Shown here piece by piece: positions 1-17,217 of a stretch of DNA of 64,000 nucleotides. Source of the DNA: Mesodorylaimus sp. YZB2_4 (lineage: Eukaryota > Nematoda > Enoplea > Dorylaimida > Dorylaimidae); assembly GCA_030248295.1 (NCBI GenBank), contig JASANH010000254.1, positions 109,179 through 173,178 on the forward strand, read 5' to 3'. Numbering within the stretch: the stretch's first letter is position 1; the number at the start of each line of letters is the position of its first letter. Made by a program: the position numbers and the translations under genes. The notes beneath the pieces were generated by a model that saw nothing but the letters and a program-made list of their open reading frames with translations, searched no databases and was not told the origin of the DNA.

Positions 1-1185
1 GGCCGACACTGGAGCCAAGGATTGCGAACGACGGACTTGAGACGAGGGACCACTTTTCGATGGACTACGCTTCAATGGAGCGTTGCCCATTTTTGGAAAT
101 CGACGAAAATAACACCAAATAGATGCAATTATGGACCAGTTGTCACACCAAGTGCATTACCCAAACTAAAAAGAAAGAAGGATAAAATTGATCAAAGTAG
201 CTGACTTTGCTGCGGAATCACGAGATCAGGATTTTTAGCTCAAAACTAGGATTTCCCAATCGAAGATCGCCAGAGTTTTTGAAAAGTCAACGTTTTGAAA
301 GCTTTTTCTTCAATTTACTCGACTCCGGCTTTAAAAGTTTAAATATTCCAAAACTAGGAACTCCAAAATGTGTGAGCGCGGGAATTTAAAGTTTTCGAAA
401 ATTAGTGAACTTGCACATTTTTTAACGCGGGAACTCGCAGGGTTTAAAAAATGAACAGCTCGCTCATGATTTCCAAAAAAATATTGAAAGACAATTTTTT
501 GCGGTTTGACGCATACGCAGCGTGCGTTTCAAAAAATCGGGTCTCCCACGATCAGATTTTTCGCAAGCTGAAGCTCCTGAACCTGGATTTTTAGAATCCG
601 GACTTTCAGATTTTAGAATTCTAACCACTCACGTTTTTAAAAAATCAGTACTCCTGATTTTTTTTGTGTAAAAGCTTCGAAAGTTTAAAAATTCGGGGCA
701 CTCATGTAAAAATTTGAAACTCGAAAATGTTGAAATCAGAAATTCAATATTTTCGAAATGTTTAAATTTCCCAGCTATTGAGTCACCACAACGGCCAAAA
801 ATAGTTGACTCAAATTGAATTATAATGTTTAAAAAGCAAGTCAGAAAAAAGCGCGGGTTTTAAGGTCGAAATGAGTTTAGGGAGGGCGAATGAGTGAATG
901 GGGCGAATGGCGAGTCGACAACACACAGTCCATAGGCGACAGAAAACTGAGTTCTTTCAGCCGATCTTTCGCTTAGATTTTCGAATGTGGTAAAGAAAAT
1001 TGAAGCTTAAAAGTCGAACGACGATTTCCGTTTTCCGTTTTCTCACGCGGGATTTGATGAGAGCGATAACGAATGTGCTGTATCGCCACCTTATCGAGCA
1101 CAAGTCCAATCACCAGCCAAGCGAATCGTACAAGCAAAGAAATAGGCACAAAACACATCTGTATCTGACCCTTATCTATCACCTA
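1..1185. other. Noncoding, no gene recognised
   Basis: AT-rich sequence with only short open frames. I see no conserved protein and no repeat shared with the rest of the window. It lies downstream of the minus-strand peptide gene that ends at 1186. Confidence 0.5.
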
Positions 1186-1486
1186 TCAGGCCTTGGCCGG
1201 CACAGGCACTGGTCTATATTCCGGGACACCATAGGCGGCGGGATATCCGTGGAAGAAATATGGATAGCCGTATGGGAAGCCGCTGTAGGGCGGCACTCCG
1301 ATACCGTACCCATAGAAATAGGGCACAGGGGCTGGTAGCAAACCTGAAAGTAAACATTGCAATTTACCATATTTGTATACCATCCATTGAAGAGGGCCTA
1401 GGCGACGAGCACTTACCACTAGCCTGAGACTGATGAACAAGGCTAGCAGCCAAGGCCACCAGAAGAATGGTCATAATGGACGCCAT
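1186..1486 (-). CDS. Small secreted Tyr/Pro/Gly-rich peptide 1
   Basis: Two exons on the minus strand, 1417-1486 and 1186-1343, give a 75-residue product. The intron has GTAAGT and CAG ends and splits a Gly codon in phase 1. Residues 1-23 are a clear signal peptide (MASIMTILLVALAAS core, ending near HQSQA). The mature peptide is rich in Tyr, Pro, Gly and Phe, with motifs such as YFYGYG, PPYSGFPYGYP and FFHGYP, and has no Cys. A second Met at codon 5 could also start it. It pairs head-to-head with a paralogue starting at 2009 that has the same intron phase and an FHGYP motif. I do not recognise a named family. Composition suggests a structural, cuticular, antimicrobial or neuropeptide-like secreted product; function is unknown. 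Confidence 0.8.
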
Positions 1487-2008
1487 TGTGCAAGGACTAA
1501 AAGGACCTTCTCCACTTCAACCCTAAAAGCTGCTGGCTTCTCTGCACCACTCTTCAAGACGGCCTTATATGAGGGGGAGGCTGGGTAGAAAGTCAGGGAA
1601 TGTAGGCCGGCCTACATTCACACTTTCTAACCAGACCAAATTTTACACCAAATGGACTCGAAATGTGAACAAGTCCATTTTTGGTCACTGATCATGTTTA
1701 TTGCATAAAAACTGTTGTTTTGGTGCCAAAAAAGGAATGGCTTCTTTAAAAACCACGAGGAAAGGAAACCGAACGTCGCTCGAGAAAACCAGCACTGCAC
1801 ACGCTCCACATTCCAGGACAAGGCATATCCCAATTTCAGACTCAATAGCCACCGTGATCGTAACATGAAAGGGGTCAATCGAGAGTGTCCACATTCCTTG
1901 TGCTCATTACAGCACACCGTGGCTCACTGCTGGCCTATTTTGGCCAACAAAACTGGCAGACAGTGATGCAGTGAGCATTGGGACCTTGGGAGACTCAACT
2001 TGTGTAAC
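1487..2008. promoter_or_regulatory. Shared intergenic promoter of the two peptide genes
   Basis: A 522-base spacer separates the start codons of two divergently transcribed paralogues. It has a TATA-like box on the minus strand but no comparably clear one for the plus-strand gene. Joint regulation is an inference from the arrangement. Confidence 0.5.
1564..1570 (-). promoter_or_regulatory. TATA-like box of peptide gene 1
   Basis: On the minus strand this reads CATATAAGG, about 80 bases before the ATG at 1486. That is a plausible TATA position with a roughly 50-base 5' leader. Confidence 0.5.
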
Positions 2009-3079
2009 ATGAAGCACACATTGGCCGCGTTGATTCTGGTGCTGCTGCAGATCTGCTATGGCTCCTATGTGCATGCTAGCGGTAAGTGTTCACTAATAAG
2101 AGACCAATTCTAGTCAAAGTGGGTCCTGTGCTTCAGAGGGGCAGTAGCTAGTAGAAGACACTCATTGGCTAGCAAGCTGGGGGGCACTGTGACCTGCGCG
2201 GCGTGTGACCAGCGCACCCAGGGCCCGGTTTCACCAAAGCGCTAATCTTCAAGCTGGACTTTTCGCTGGCTTTGAAAGTAGGCCTGATGCCGGTATAATA
2301 TAAGCGCTTTTGAGAAACCAGCCCATGTCATGTCATGTCATGTCATACTTTATCCATAGCCAAGCACTGTACATCGCACTCGAGGGCTGAGGAACATATA
2401 TTTGACAATCATTTTGTACTGAGGCGGTAGTCGAACCTTCGACCAGTAGGTCGTGGCCTAGCAGGTTATGGCGTCTGCCTCTCACGCTGAGTGCGCTCTT
2501 AGCTGAGGACTCGACTGCCGCCTCGGTTACAAAATGATTGTCAAATATGTGTTCCTTTCCCTTCGAGTGCACCGGCCACGCACCATCCCAGTGTCCTTTC
2601 CCAGAAGCCTTCCAACCCGTTTTTGCCCATAGCCAGCCAGCAGTCATGATATGATAAGCTAGGCCGTGAGGTGACCAGCTCTCGCGCCAGCTTTCCTGTG
2701 TGTGTCTCCACTAGGAGCACAGTCTGAGCGGAAGCACTTTCCTGGCAAACCTTTAACGGAGTGATTTCATACATCCCTGCCCATGCCATCAATGCTGGCT
2801 ACACCACCCAACCCAAATGCTCACATTTGCAAACTGACAGCAAGCAGCTGTTATGTGAACGTCTCGGAGGACTCATAGTCCGAGCCTGGGGCAGGGTACG
2901 ACTTGCATCCTCTTTACCAAACCCGTGTCTTCATTTCAGTGCTTCCATTCGAGCGCCCATCCTATTACCCGTACGTTGCCTACCACAATGGCTACCCGCC
3001 TTATTCGTACGGCTTCGACGTATTCCACGGCTACCCGACCATCTACAGCCACATCCCACCCTACCCGTTCAGACGGTGA
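2009..3079 (+). CDS. Small secreted Tyr/Pro-rich peptide 2
   Basis: Exons 2009-2081 and 2940-3079 give 70 residues. The 858-base intron begins GTAAGT, ends TTTCAG and is in phase 1, as in the divergent paralogue at 1186-1486. Residues 1-23 form a signal peptide (MKHTLAALILVLLQICYG, cleavage near VHAS). The mature part has Tyr/Pro repeats (YYPYVAYHNGYPPYSYG), an FHGYP motif shared with peptide 1, and a dibasic RR C-terminus. It has no Cys after the signal. The intron is long because it holds a head-to-head pair of SINE copies. Function is unrecognised; common ancestry with peptide 1 follows from shared motif, intron phase and architecture. Confidence 0.8.
2324..2640. mobile_element. Head-to-head pair of tRNA-derived SINE copies
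   Basis: An inverted copy (about 2324-2435, with an ATGAC-type tandem tail at its left edge) abuts a direct copy whose tRNA-like head starts near 2451. The head contains GGCCTAGC, TGCCTCTCACGC and a degraded TTCGACT B box. Both copies share the body motif AAAATGATTGTCAAATAT. Related copies lie at 35405-35560 and 43318-43470. The pair sits in the intron of peptide gene 2. Confidence 0.75.
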
Positions 3080-6000
3080 TCACTGCCTGCTGCACATCGC
3101 CCTCCATCTTCTGCACATGCAGCTGTACTGACACGGTTTCGTGTCCTGGATCATGCTGATGCCACTGCACTCATAGCAGGTGTGCCGGGTGAATGAAATG
3201 TCTGATATAATTCTACTTGTCAATGTCCCGACTGGACGACCTGTGCCTACCATCAAGGTGCATCCACGTCTAGCATACGACCTCGCAGTAAGCCTCTGCG
3301 AAACTGATGTCAAGATAGAAGCATCCATCTCATTCAATAGCACTAGTATTGGAGCAGGTATCCACCCTGTCATACACTATAACATTGGGCATCTGACCAC
3401 GAGCTGTGCAAACCCGACTCATCCTTCCCAGTTGCTGTCCGCACAGAGTACAGTATATGCACAAACATGGGGAGAATAAACCTCACAAATTGCATCTAGC
3501 AAGTTTTCCCACCGCCAAGATTCTTCCTTCACGACGAGCGAGAACATAGCCAGCCTGTCTGTAACACGATGATACCTAGGATAAGACATGTCCAACATGA
3601 TTCAGAGATCATCTTGCGTCTCGTGCTCCTAAAGTTTGTGTGTGTCTTCGAACAGGAACAGAACTGAAGCGACAAGAATCATCAGTGAAAAAACTGAATC
3701 TGTTCCTGTTCGTGACACACACACAGATTTGAGGAGCACAGATGCATCTCTGGCCTCTGCCTTGTCTGTACTCGCTTGCTCCTCCCTGAAATAGCGGCAA
3801 TCGATCCTGCGCGTCCAGAAATAGATCAGTCATGTGGTCATTTGAATGCACTTTTCCATGTGAAAGTTACAAAAAGATGACTGAAATGGCAGCAGGTACG
3901 CGTGCAACAGTGATTGCCTCCTGCAAAGGGATAATTAAGTTGATAAATGATAACCGATGCTGCTTATCTTTGCAGGAATGCCTGGCTGGACCATATTTCC
4001 TGGTTCCTGCTGATGTGGGGTTCTGCTAGGACACACAAGTCAGAATATGTAGTGCATTCATGAGTCATTCCTTGCATTGTCTCTCCTGGTGCGGTGCCTT
4101 TGCTCATGAAGACCCGAATCCAAACTCAGCTGTCGGAAGATTCGTGCCATAAATGACTCATATGGCAATCATACGTGTTCCCTTGTCGACACTGGCGCGT
4201 TGCTAAGCAGTATTTCCATTCCTACAGCCCCCTGATGAGTCATCTAATACTCGGCTCATGACTCAAGAGTGCCTCTGCTGGCCTATCAATTGTCACCTAA
4301 TCAATTGGGTTTTCTTTGGATTCTTCTTTACTTTGACTCACTGCCAGCCTTAAAGGGTGGCACGAGAATTGTCTGCTCAGCTATCACCCCCCCCCCCCCC
4401 GTTCTGGAAAAGATACTGCCCTCGTGGAGAAACCTCAGCTAGCAATATTTTTGAATTTGAATAGTTTTTAATACTGTATGGTCAGCATACAGTACTGCTA
4501 ACTGACTGAGGCTTTGGCATACCTAACTAAAAAATCAACCTCGCAAAGTTTTCTTACAAGAGCTCAGATTTTTTGACAGACTTCACCAGCGTTATAATCC
4601 TAATCAGAAAACCCACTGCACCTCACTATGGGTGTGTACCGCGCCGACATCGCAGAGATTGCACTCTTCTGCCAATCATTTAAGCCATGCCCAGCGCACT
4701 CGAGCTATGGAACAGATGCAAAGACTAGCAATAATTTTTTACCCAGGCGGGAGTCGAACACCTGTAAGTGCCTCCCTAGCGCCCCCCCCACCAACCTACA
4801 GTAAGCCTTTAGTTTTTCGATGCCGGGGCAACCAGAATGAAGCACAGCCACGCCCCCTATTAGTCACGATTCACGTGTCAGGCTCGCCAACTAATGTGCA
4901 GTGTGGAAATCTGTTGCTCATTAGATTGATCAATGGGCCCGACATGTGTATGGCACCATTTTTTGTGTGATTGATTGCACCGTATGTTCTAGTTTTTGTG
5001 GCTCCTTTCCGATTCATATGCATCCATAAAGAGTAGATTCATAGCCATGAGTCATGATTCATTCGAATGACACCTAGGCACAAAGTGAACACGGCTACGT
5101 GCCCAGGTGATGAGGGAGGGGCGGGCCCTCTCAAGGACGTGATTCTGATCGTGAGGGCACTCATTCAGTGTGGTAGAACACGGGGCGGGCTTGTTTCCAG
5201 CTACTGTAGCTGAGTGATCGGAAAGCGATAAGCGAATGTTTGTTCTAAAAATGGTGATGTTTCTCAGTGATGCTTTGTTTTAATATCCATCTAGTATCAG
5301 AAATTTGAGCGCAGCACCTGAATCAGAAAATTAAGTTTTTCAAAATTAAGTTTTTATCTCACTGTTTTACCCGCTTTTATCATTTTTTTGCAATCAATGA
5401 CAAAACTGCCCGAGTGCCCGCGAAATAAGACCAGTATAACAAGTGGCCTTGGCTAGGTAAAAAAAGCCACCTGGTCTTGTTCAAACCCTGATTCGGCTTG
5501 AAAAGCTGGTTCGCCGAACCTGGCCGGGCCTGTGTAAAATCTTGTAAGTCCCTCGCTTGCACCCCTGGCAGCAGATAGATCCTTGAAAACTGGCACTAGA
5601 CGCGTCAGAATTTTGTTTTCTCATTTTACTTGGCATTTAGGGCAGTGGGTTTTAAATTGGTACTGTTTATGGCAGCTTGATTTTCCCTCCTGGCAAAGTA
5701 AGCAGGGAACATAAACATAAAATGTGATGAAGAGGCTGACCAGAGATGCGTGACCTACTATGAGATGTCCATTATCACGGAGGCGATGTGCCTCACTCGG
5801 GTCCAGAATAGCTGGTTCTAGGCGCTGCTTACTGCAGCCTCGGCTATTGCTTGTATTTTCCTTCTAGTAATCCTAAAGAGTACACATGTTAGAGCCTGCC
5901 CCAGGAGACAGTGCCTGCACCCACACTCATCTGTAACACTTGGGTAGGTTATGGATGAGGACTAATGGGTATGGAGGCGGTGAAGATGTCCCTCACTCAG

Positions 6001-7132
6001 GCCCAGAGGCGCTCTAGGCGCTGCCCTCACTCTAGGCCCTCACTCTGGGCGCTGCTTACTGTAGCCTAGGCTATGGGATGTTTTTCCATTCTATAGTGAC
6101 CCAAGTGTCACCCTGTTGGAACCTAGCCACAGTGCTTGCCTCTGTACAAGCCACGACAAGTTACTTTTTAACCTGTTCTGTGCCTCCCAAGTGGAGTGAT
6201 AAGTCTTTTAGTGCAGTAAAGCATAGCTGGGTGGGGTGTGGATGAGGACTGGTGGGTATGGGGTCAGGTGGACGCAGCTAAGGCTCACAACCGGTGGTTG
6301 GGCGTCATTCTGCCTATGGGGAGGTCTGGGCACCTGAGTTTTCTTTCTTTATCGATGAGTCATGCAAACCAGCCGCTGTCTCTGGACGATCAAAAGCTGG
6401 AGTAGAAGATAAGTAGACGCCACTTGGGTGGCGAGTTTGGACGACCGCTGCCCACAGCCCGTTAGGGCTTGGGCAATTTCAACAGCCGCTTTAGCTTTAT
6501 CCCCTTGATTGGAGTTGCTTAACTTTTTCCTGCTTTTTTATGCTTGCCGTGTGCAGGTTTGTGTTGTAACCCTTGTGCCTGGTGGACTATAGCGAGTGAG
6601 AGATCTCCCATGGCTAGAAAAAATCGACCCATGAGGGTGATGTTTCAGCCGCAGGCAATTGAAAGACTTGATTGCTGCAGTTGGAGGACTTGCCTGCCAC
6701 GCATTATCACAGCTGCATGATAATTTAGTGAGTCCCAGGTCACCCATCAAATCCACCAAACTTTCCACTGACAGAAGTGATGCCCAAGTCAACATTCTGT
6801 CAGGACTTACCCAAATCGCACAGCGATCGACCCTTCCCCCCCCCCACCCGACTGGGTATAGGGACGGATAAGGATTGGTGGGCTGGCCATTAACCAGAAG
6901 ACGTTTTCATTCATCCCATACCTCACCTGGCGCATAAAAACCTCAAATCCTTGTTGGAATCCGACCTAAAACTGACTTTTCTAGCACGTTGGGAGAATCG
7001 TAACATGCTAGCAAAAGGCAGCATTCTGCTGTCACTACTCAGCTGATCCTCAGTTCTCACAGCTGGAATGGGCAATCCTCTTTAGCAATGCTCTCTCTAA
7101 CAATCCACTTTTTCCTTACAGCATCTTCAAGA
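3080..7132. other. Intergenic, repeat fragments only
   Basis: No supported gene. It contains a 14-base C tract (4387-4400), a fragment near 4740 with a B-box-like GAGTCGAACAC, and the locally duplicated blocks annotated at 5770-6262. A 99-codon frame at 3180-3479 has no recognisable domain or splice context and I do not call it a gene. Confidence 0.5.
5770..6262 (+). repeat. Locally duplicated block plus dispersed repeat copy
   Basis: Segments around 5770-5860 and 5975-6075 resemble each other (shared GGCGCTGCTTACTG and TAGCCT-type words). The part at 6090-6262 is repeated at 17810-17985, with shared words AAGTGTCACCC, GGAACCTAGCCACAGTGC and GATAAGTCTTTT followed by GGATGAGGACTGGTG. Confidence 0.7.
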
Positions 7133-12657
<5,525 letters not shown>

Positions 12658-15600
12658 ATGGCGACGCCAGGTAAGCAAACTTCCTTCGAATTTTTTCTCG
12701 GAAACAGTTTCCGCAGTTTTCGCGAGCTCGGCCTCGATTTTTCGCGAACAAACCGAGCAAAATTTTCGATTTCGTGCGAGAACTTTCACTGAAATGAATT
12801 TTCGAGTCGTTTCCTTCCGTTTTAGTGATCAGCTCGGTCAAATTCTTCAACCAGCATGGCATCGAGGTCACTTTGACCGAAAACGGTGGCTACGCCGAGA
12901 TCGTTGCCGAGCTCCGTCAGGCCAAGTGTACCGAATCCATGAATTTGGTAGATGAAAACGGGAATGTGTTCCAAACGGGAAAGTGCGACTCGAATGGACA
13001 GGTCAAGTTCAAAGTGCCGATGACAAAGGACACCAAGTTTGGCAATTACTTCGCCGAGTTCAAAGGCCAACGATCCGCCGAGCCATTCAAATACGAGTAT
13101 CGAACGTGTAAGTACAGTGTTTTGTCTGGGATGGGGCCCAGGGTCGACCGTACCAACTTTCTGCCTGTACCTGGGGTGGTACGGACCGTACCGTACACGT
13201 TCGAAACAAATTTCCATCCTGGCAGATTTAAAAATTTTATGTCCAATTTATAAAAAACTTTATCGAAAAAATTCCGTAACGAAAGTGCAATACGTAATAC
13301 GTTCCATACCGAAAAAAATTTTTCGGTTCAGACCGTCAACTTTCTGACTGTGAATTTCAATATGACCCCTATGAAGCAAAAAGTGTACTTCAACGCCAAA
13401 TTATCACACAAATCATACAAAAGTCGGAACGGCTGTATCGGCGTACTGTCAGCGCCGTACCCACACTGAACCACCCACTGGTATGGTCGACCCTGGCATG
13501 GGACTCACAGAAGTTGGACCTAAGAGGGGAAGCAGACGTGATGTCCGAACGAGCGAGTCCCCAATCCTCTTTTCGAAGTAAACGAGGACTGGGAGCTCGC
13601 TTCTCAGGGCCTCAGGATCCCAAGGGTGGGACTCGCTTGCATTCCTTCGAATCTTCAATTTTGTAGTCAATCCCTTTATCGAAAATTTTCAGGCGGTGAG
13701 GGCGAGTCCGCTGGTTGCCCAGACGGCACACAATGTTTTGTGACCAAGGACGGTGCAGCGTGCAAAATCGACGCCGACACATGCGCAAACCAGCACGGCA
13801 AGGCAACCTCCATCTGCGGGGAAGGTACGAAAGCTGATTCTCAGTGCGAATCGATCGCGACCAACAACTACGACAAAGCCTTGGCCGAGGAAACGGGAGC
13901 CTGCTCTCAACAAGGTGAGTCAGAACTTCATGGGGCATCTTCTTGCGAAAACATGCGTGTTTCAGGGAAAACTCCACACATGACGTACGATGGAGAATTG
14001 GTCAGGTTCAACGAGGCCGTTAAGGTCACCAACAGCACTGCGCCCCCCATGGCCAACTGTCCACCCGGTGGCCCCGGCGACGACGCCGACCTGAACTGTA
14101 AATGGCTCGTCAACAATAAAGAAGTGTCGGCGGAGATCAGTGCGGGAAGATGTGAAAGTGGCAAGAAAGTACCTTTCCCGAAACAGTTATTCGAAGAACC
14201 ATGCGTCGGCACAGTCGAGTGCAAATTCACCAAAGGCAGCAAAAAGGCCCGCACGCTCGCTCATTTCGTCAATACTGGTGAGTGCTGCCTGAACTCCCAG
14301 CGGACTGCAATAATCCTCTTTGCTTCTTCAGGAGGCGGCAAGCTGGAGCCCAAGGTGACCCCGAGCACGGACGGCAAGACTGAGAGTCAGGTCAAGTGGG
14401 AGAAGATCCCGAAGCCCCCTCCTGAAATCCGTGATTGTAAATGCGAAACGACGACCCCGAGCGGAAAGAAGCTGACGGTAGGAGACGGAGGCCCTGGCGG
14501 ACTGTCATCCCGTCACGCCCCGATCTTTTCAGGGCGACAAATTCAAACCCCAGGAGGCCGGACAGTACGATGGCCGGTGCGTGTGCACGCACAGTGGTCG
14601 GGGGAAAAACATCGAGATCCCCTACTTTGGCAGGCACGTGTCGAAGGGCGGTAAGACTTACGATCGATCACGCAGACTCAGTACAGATATCCTGATTTCA
14701 GGCGACGGGTTGCCAGGGTCGACCCGCAAACCGGGACCCCGACAAATGACGGAAAAAGAGTGGATAGGCATGTGGGCTGGCATCAGTTGTCTTCTCTTGT
14801 TTATCCTCATTGTGGGCATCGTGGTCATTTGGAGAAAGCGCCGTCGTCAGCGTGGCAGTCGACGTCGTAGTCGGCGTAGTGGCCAGTACGGTGTGTGTAA
14901 GCATATGCTTTAAATTAAATCAATTAGAAATTTCAAAGACTTTTTGCAGCGAAACGTGAATCGGACAAAGCGGGGGTTAAGACAGCCAGTTGGACGCCGA
15001 AGATCGTGCCAAAGGGAAAGATTGCGACGCGGGCGATCGAATCGCAGGGCAACAGCAGCGTCAAACCGAAGCCGTCACCCGCGAAAGAAAGGTTCCTCGA
15101 TCCGATGGCTGGAAAGCGAAGCGACGACAAAGTGAGCATGGCTCCTAACCACTACTTCAGGGCCATCGACAACTACACGCTGGACAAATTATTGAAACTA
15201 CTCCAAGATTGCTTGGCTGCGAAAACTGAGTCCGAGATGGAGGCTCTGATTAAGGGCGTCAACGAAGAGATCGTGGAGAAGGGCGATGTGGTCGAAGTGA
15301 AGATGGCCGGGAAGCAGCCCGTCCAAGTCCGAAAATCAACTCAAGTCGGCGGGTTGGACATGAACGAAATGCTCAGCTTCTTCAAGGCCAGTCAGCTGTT
15401 CATGGGCTCGATTCCATCCGTCGCCGATTTGTTGAAGTGGCTCAAGGAGCTCCTGGACAAGCAGGTGAGGTCTCTTGTATTCCGAGATATTGTCAGGCTT
15501 ATTTTCTGGTCCTATTTCAGGTCGGCGTGATCGTGATCACTGGCGCGCTGCCGAAGAACCATCCGCTGATTCCGAAGGATGAAAACTCGGGACCAATCAC

Positions 15601-16386
15601 AGTGGGCACACCCGAAGACCATCTGACCCTGAAGTGGTTGTTGCTTGACGAAAAGGACGGGGTTCCGGCTGGCACGCTGAGCGTGCGCGAAGTGGGTGAC
15701 AGCGCCCCTTTGGGCAATCTGGTTGGTTTTTTTGTGATTTTGTGCCATAGACTCGTAGGATCGACGGTTCCTTTGCAGACCAAGATCCACTTGGTCTACT
15801 TGCCGATCTTGCCCGACCCGAACAACGCGAATGATGTGAGGAAGAACGCCTCCAAGATCGACCAGGCCGTCTACTACATGTGCAAGCAGACCGAAAGCAG
15901 CTTGCCAAACACTGCCCTGGTGTGCCCAGACGGACTGGTGTACGCTCCGACGGACGCCCTGGCCATCATCAACTACGAGGCCGGCATGAAGACCAACTGG
16001 GAGGCCATCAATCTGAAAGACGTGACGAGGAAAGTGAACAGGGCGCGCATGGGGGCCTTCTCGAAGACTCAGCTGGGCGTGAAGATGGTGTTCCGCATGA
16101 TCCACTTGGCCACTGCGACTCTGTTCGATTTGTACAAGGGAAGCACGAGTCGAAGTATGTTTTTAGTTTGAACCCCCCCCCCCCCCCCGCTCCCCATCGT
16201 TTCTCCTGACTCCTCGTCTCCCTTTCAGGCAGGACCAGCAGCGGGACGGTGCCTGAGCAGCCAGGGACGGGCGTGGCGAAGGCGTGCGACGAGTACAGTG
16301 GCCTGGAAGGTTTGTCTCAACGACCGTCGACGAGTGGTTATCAGGTCAAGAAGGGCAGCAGTTGGAAATTCTGGGGAAAACGTTGA
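12658..16386 (+). CDS. Receptor A: Cys-rich ectodomain, TM, diverged PTP-like domain
   Basis: Eleven exons: 12658-12670, 12826-13107, 13693-13914, 13966-14277, 14332-14477, 14533-14650, 14702-14890, 14950-15464, 15521-15721, 15779-16154 and 16229-16386. All have GT-AG ends and the frame stays open for 843 residues. Residues 1-384 are ectodomain modules with many Cys; 386-408 are a transmembrane helix (WAGISCLLLFILIVGIVV); 409-423 are strongly basic, placing the C-terminus inside. Residues about 490-780 look like a remote PTP domain: FKASQLFMGSIPSVADLLKW then VGVIVITG (compare FIATQGP and VIVMLT), LPDP at the WPD position, VCPDGLVYA at the HCSAGxGR position, and a final GAFSKTQLG (compare the QTxxQYxF element). 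Cys715 is present but the P-loop Arg is Tyr721, so catalysis is unlikely. No cleavable signal peptide is visible after MATP, so an upstream exon or a reverse signal anchor is possible. Paralogues lie at 57242-59055 and 61653-64000. Confidence 0.8.
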
Positions 16387-16794
16387 AGTGGTTGATGGTG
16401 GCGAGGAGACGACGATGATCATTTAAATGTACTAAAATCTCGTTTTATGCACAGCTGATATCTAAATCCGTATCCAAGTCTTTTTATAGTCTTCTTTTCT
16501 AGTGTCTTATTCTTTGTGGTATCCATGCATATTTGTTCGTGGAGGAAATATCGATGCTAGTAAATTAACCTAATTGAATTGAAGCGAAAAGATTTATTGG
16601 TTTTGTTCAAACATTTTGAATTTCCCACCTTTTCATTGAAAATTGATTGATTGGCTCATGACATGCCTTGTTGCTGAAGTGAGTGGATGCCCATGTCCAA
16701 CCCGGCATCTCATTGGTTACCACCCCTTTATTTGTGCTCAAACATTGGCCAGCACAGCACGAGCCAGTCACCAGGCCACTGTAACCCCTACCGG

Positions 16795-16960
16795 GCAGGC
16801 CATGGCGAGTGGTAGAGAGTAATCGATACGCTCCCTTGGCTGGGACGTCAACCCCTCGGGTTGATGTTTCTAGGTCAGGTATAGTCGCGAGACTTGCCTA
16901 CCTCTCGTCCCGCCGACCTCGGGCGGCCGCGCTCTCTCCCACGTCTGCCTGCACGGGTTG
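16795..16960 (+). repeat. Dispersed repeat with palindromic core
   Basis: Contains GTCAACCCCTCGGGTTGATG flanked by AATCGATACGCTCCC and a CGAGACTTGCCTACC segment. Related copies appear near 47160-47270, 43230-43310, 60940-61060 and, inverted, 59935-60120, 19000-19180 and 30960-31170. Confidence 0.6.
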
Positions 16961-17217
16961 CACCACCAACCACACGGCCAGTAGAGCACACACAGTCGTG
17001 GACAATGTCAGAATAAGTGCTAGTGGCGTTGGAAGAACTCGTCCAATGCGGCCTCCAAGCCAGCATTGCCCAGATTACGAAAAGTCGATTTCCATGATGT
17101 ATTCCACGTGACCTTCCATGACACGGACGAACAGATCCGCGTGGATCCACACCACCTTCCACATGGAGCCCACGACGGAAAAAGGGAATTTCCATGTGTA
17201 TTGTAGTAGGTGTGTTT

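Noticed and set aside
3180..3479. 99-codon frame downstream of peptide gene 2
   Set aside because: No domain, no splice or homology support, and composition like the surrounding noncoding DNA.
15512..16105. 197-codon minus-strand frame
   Set aside because: Antisense shadow of receptor A exons 9-10.
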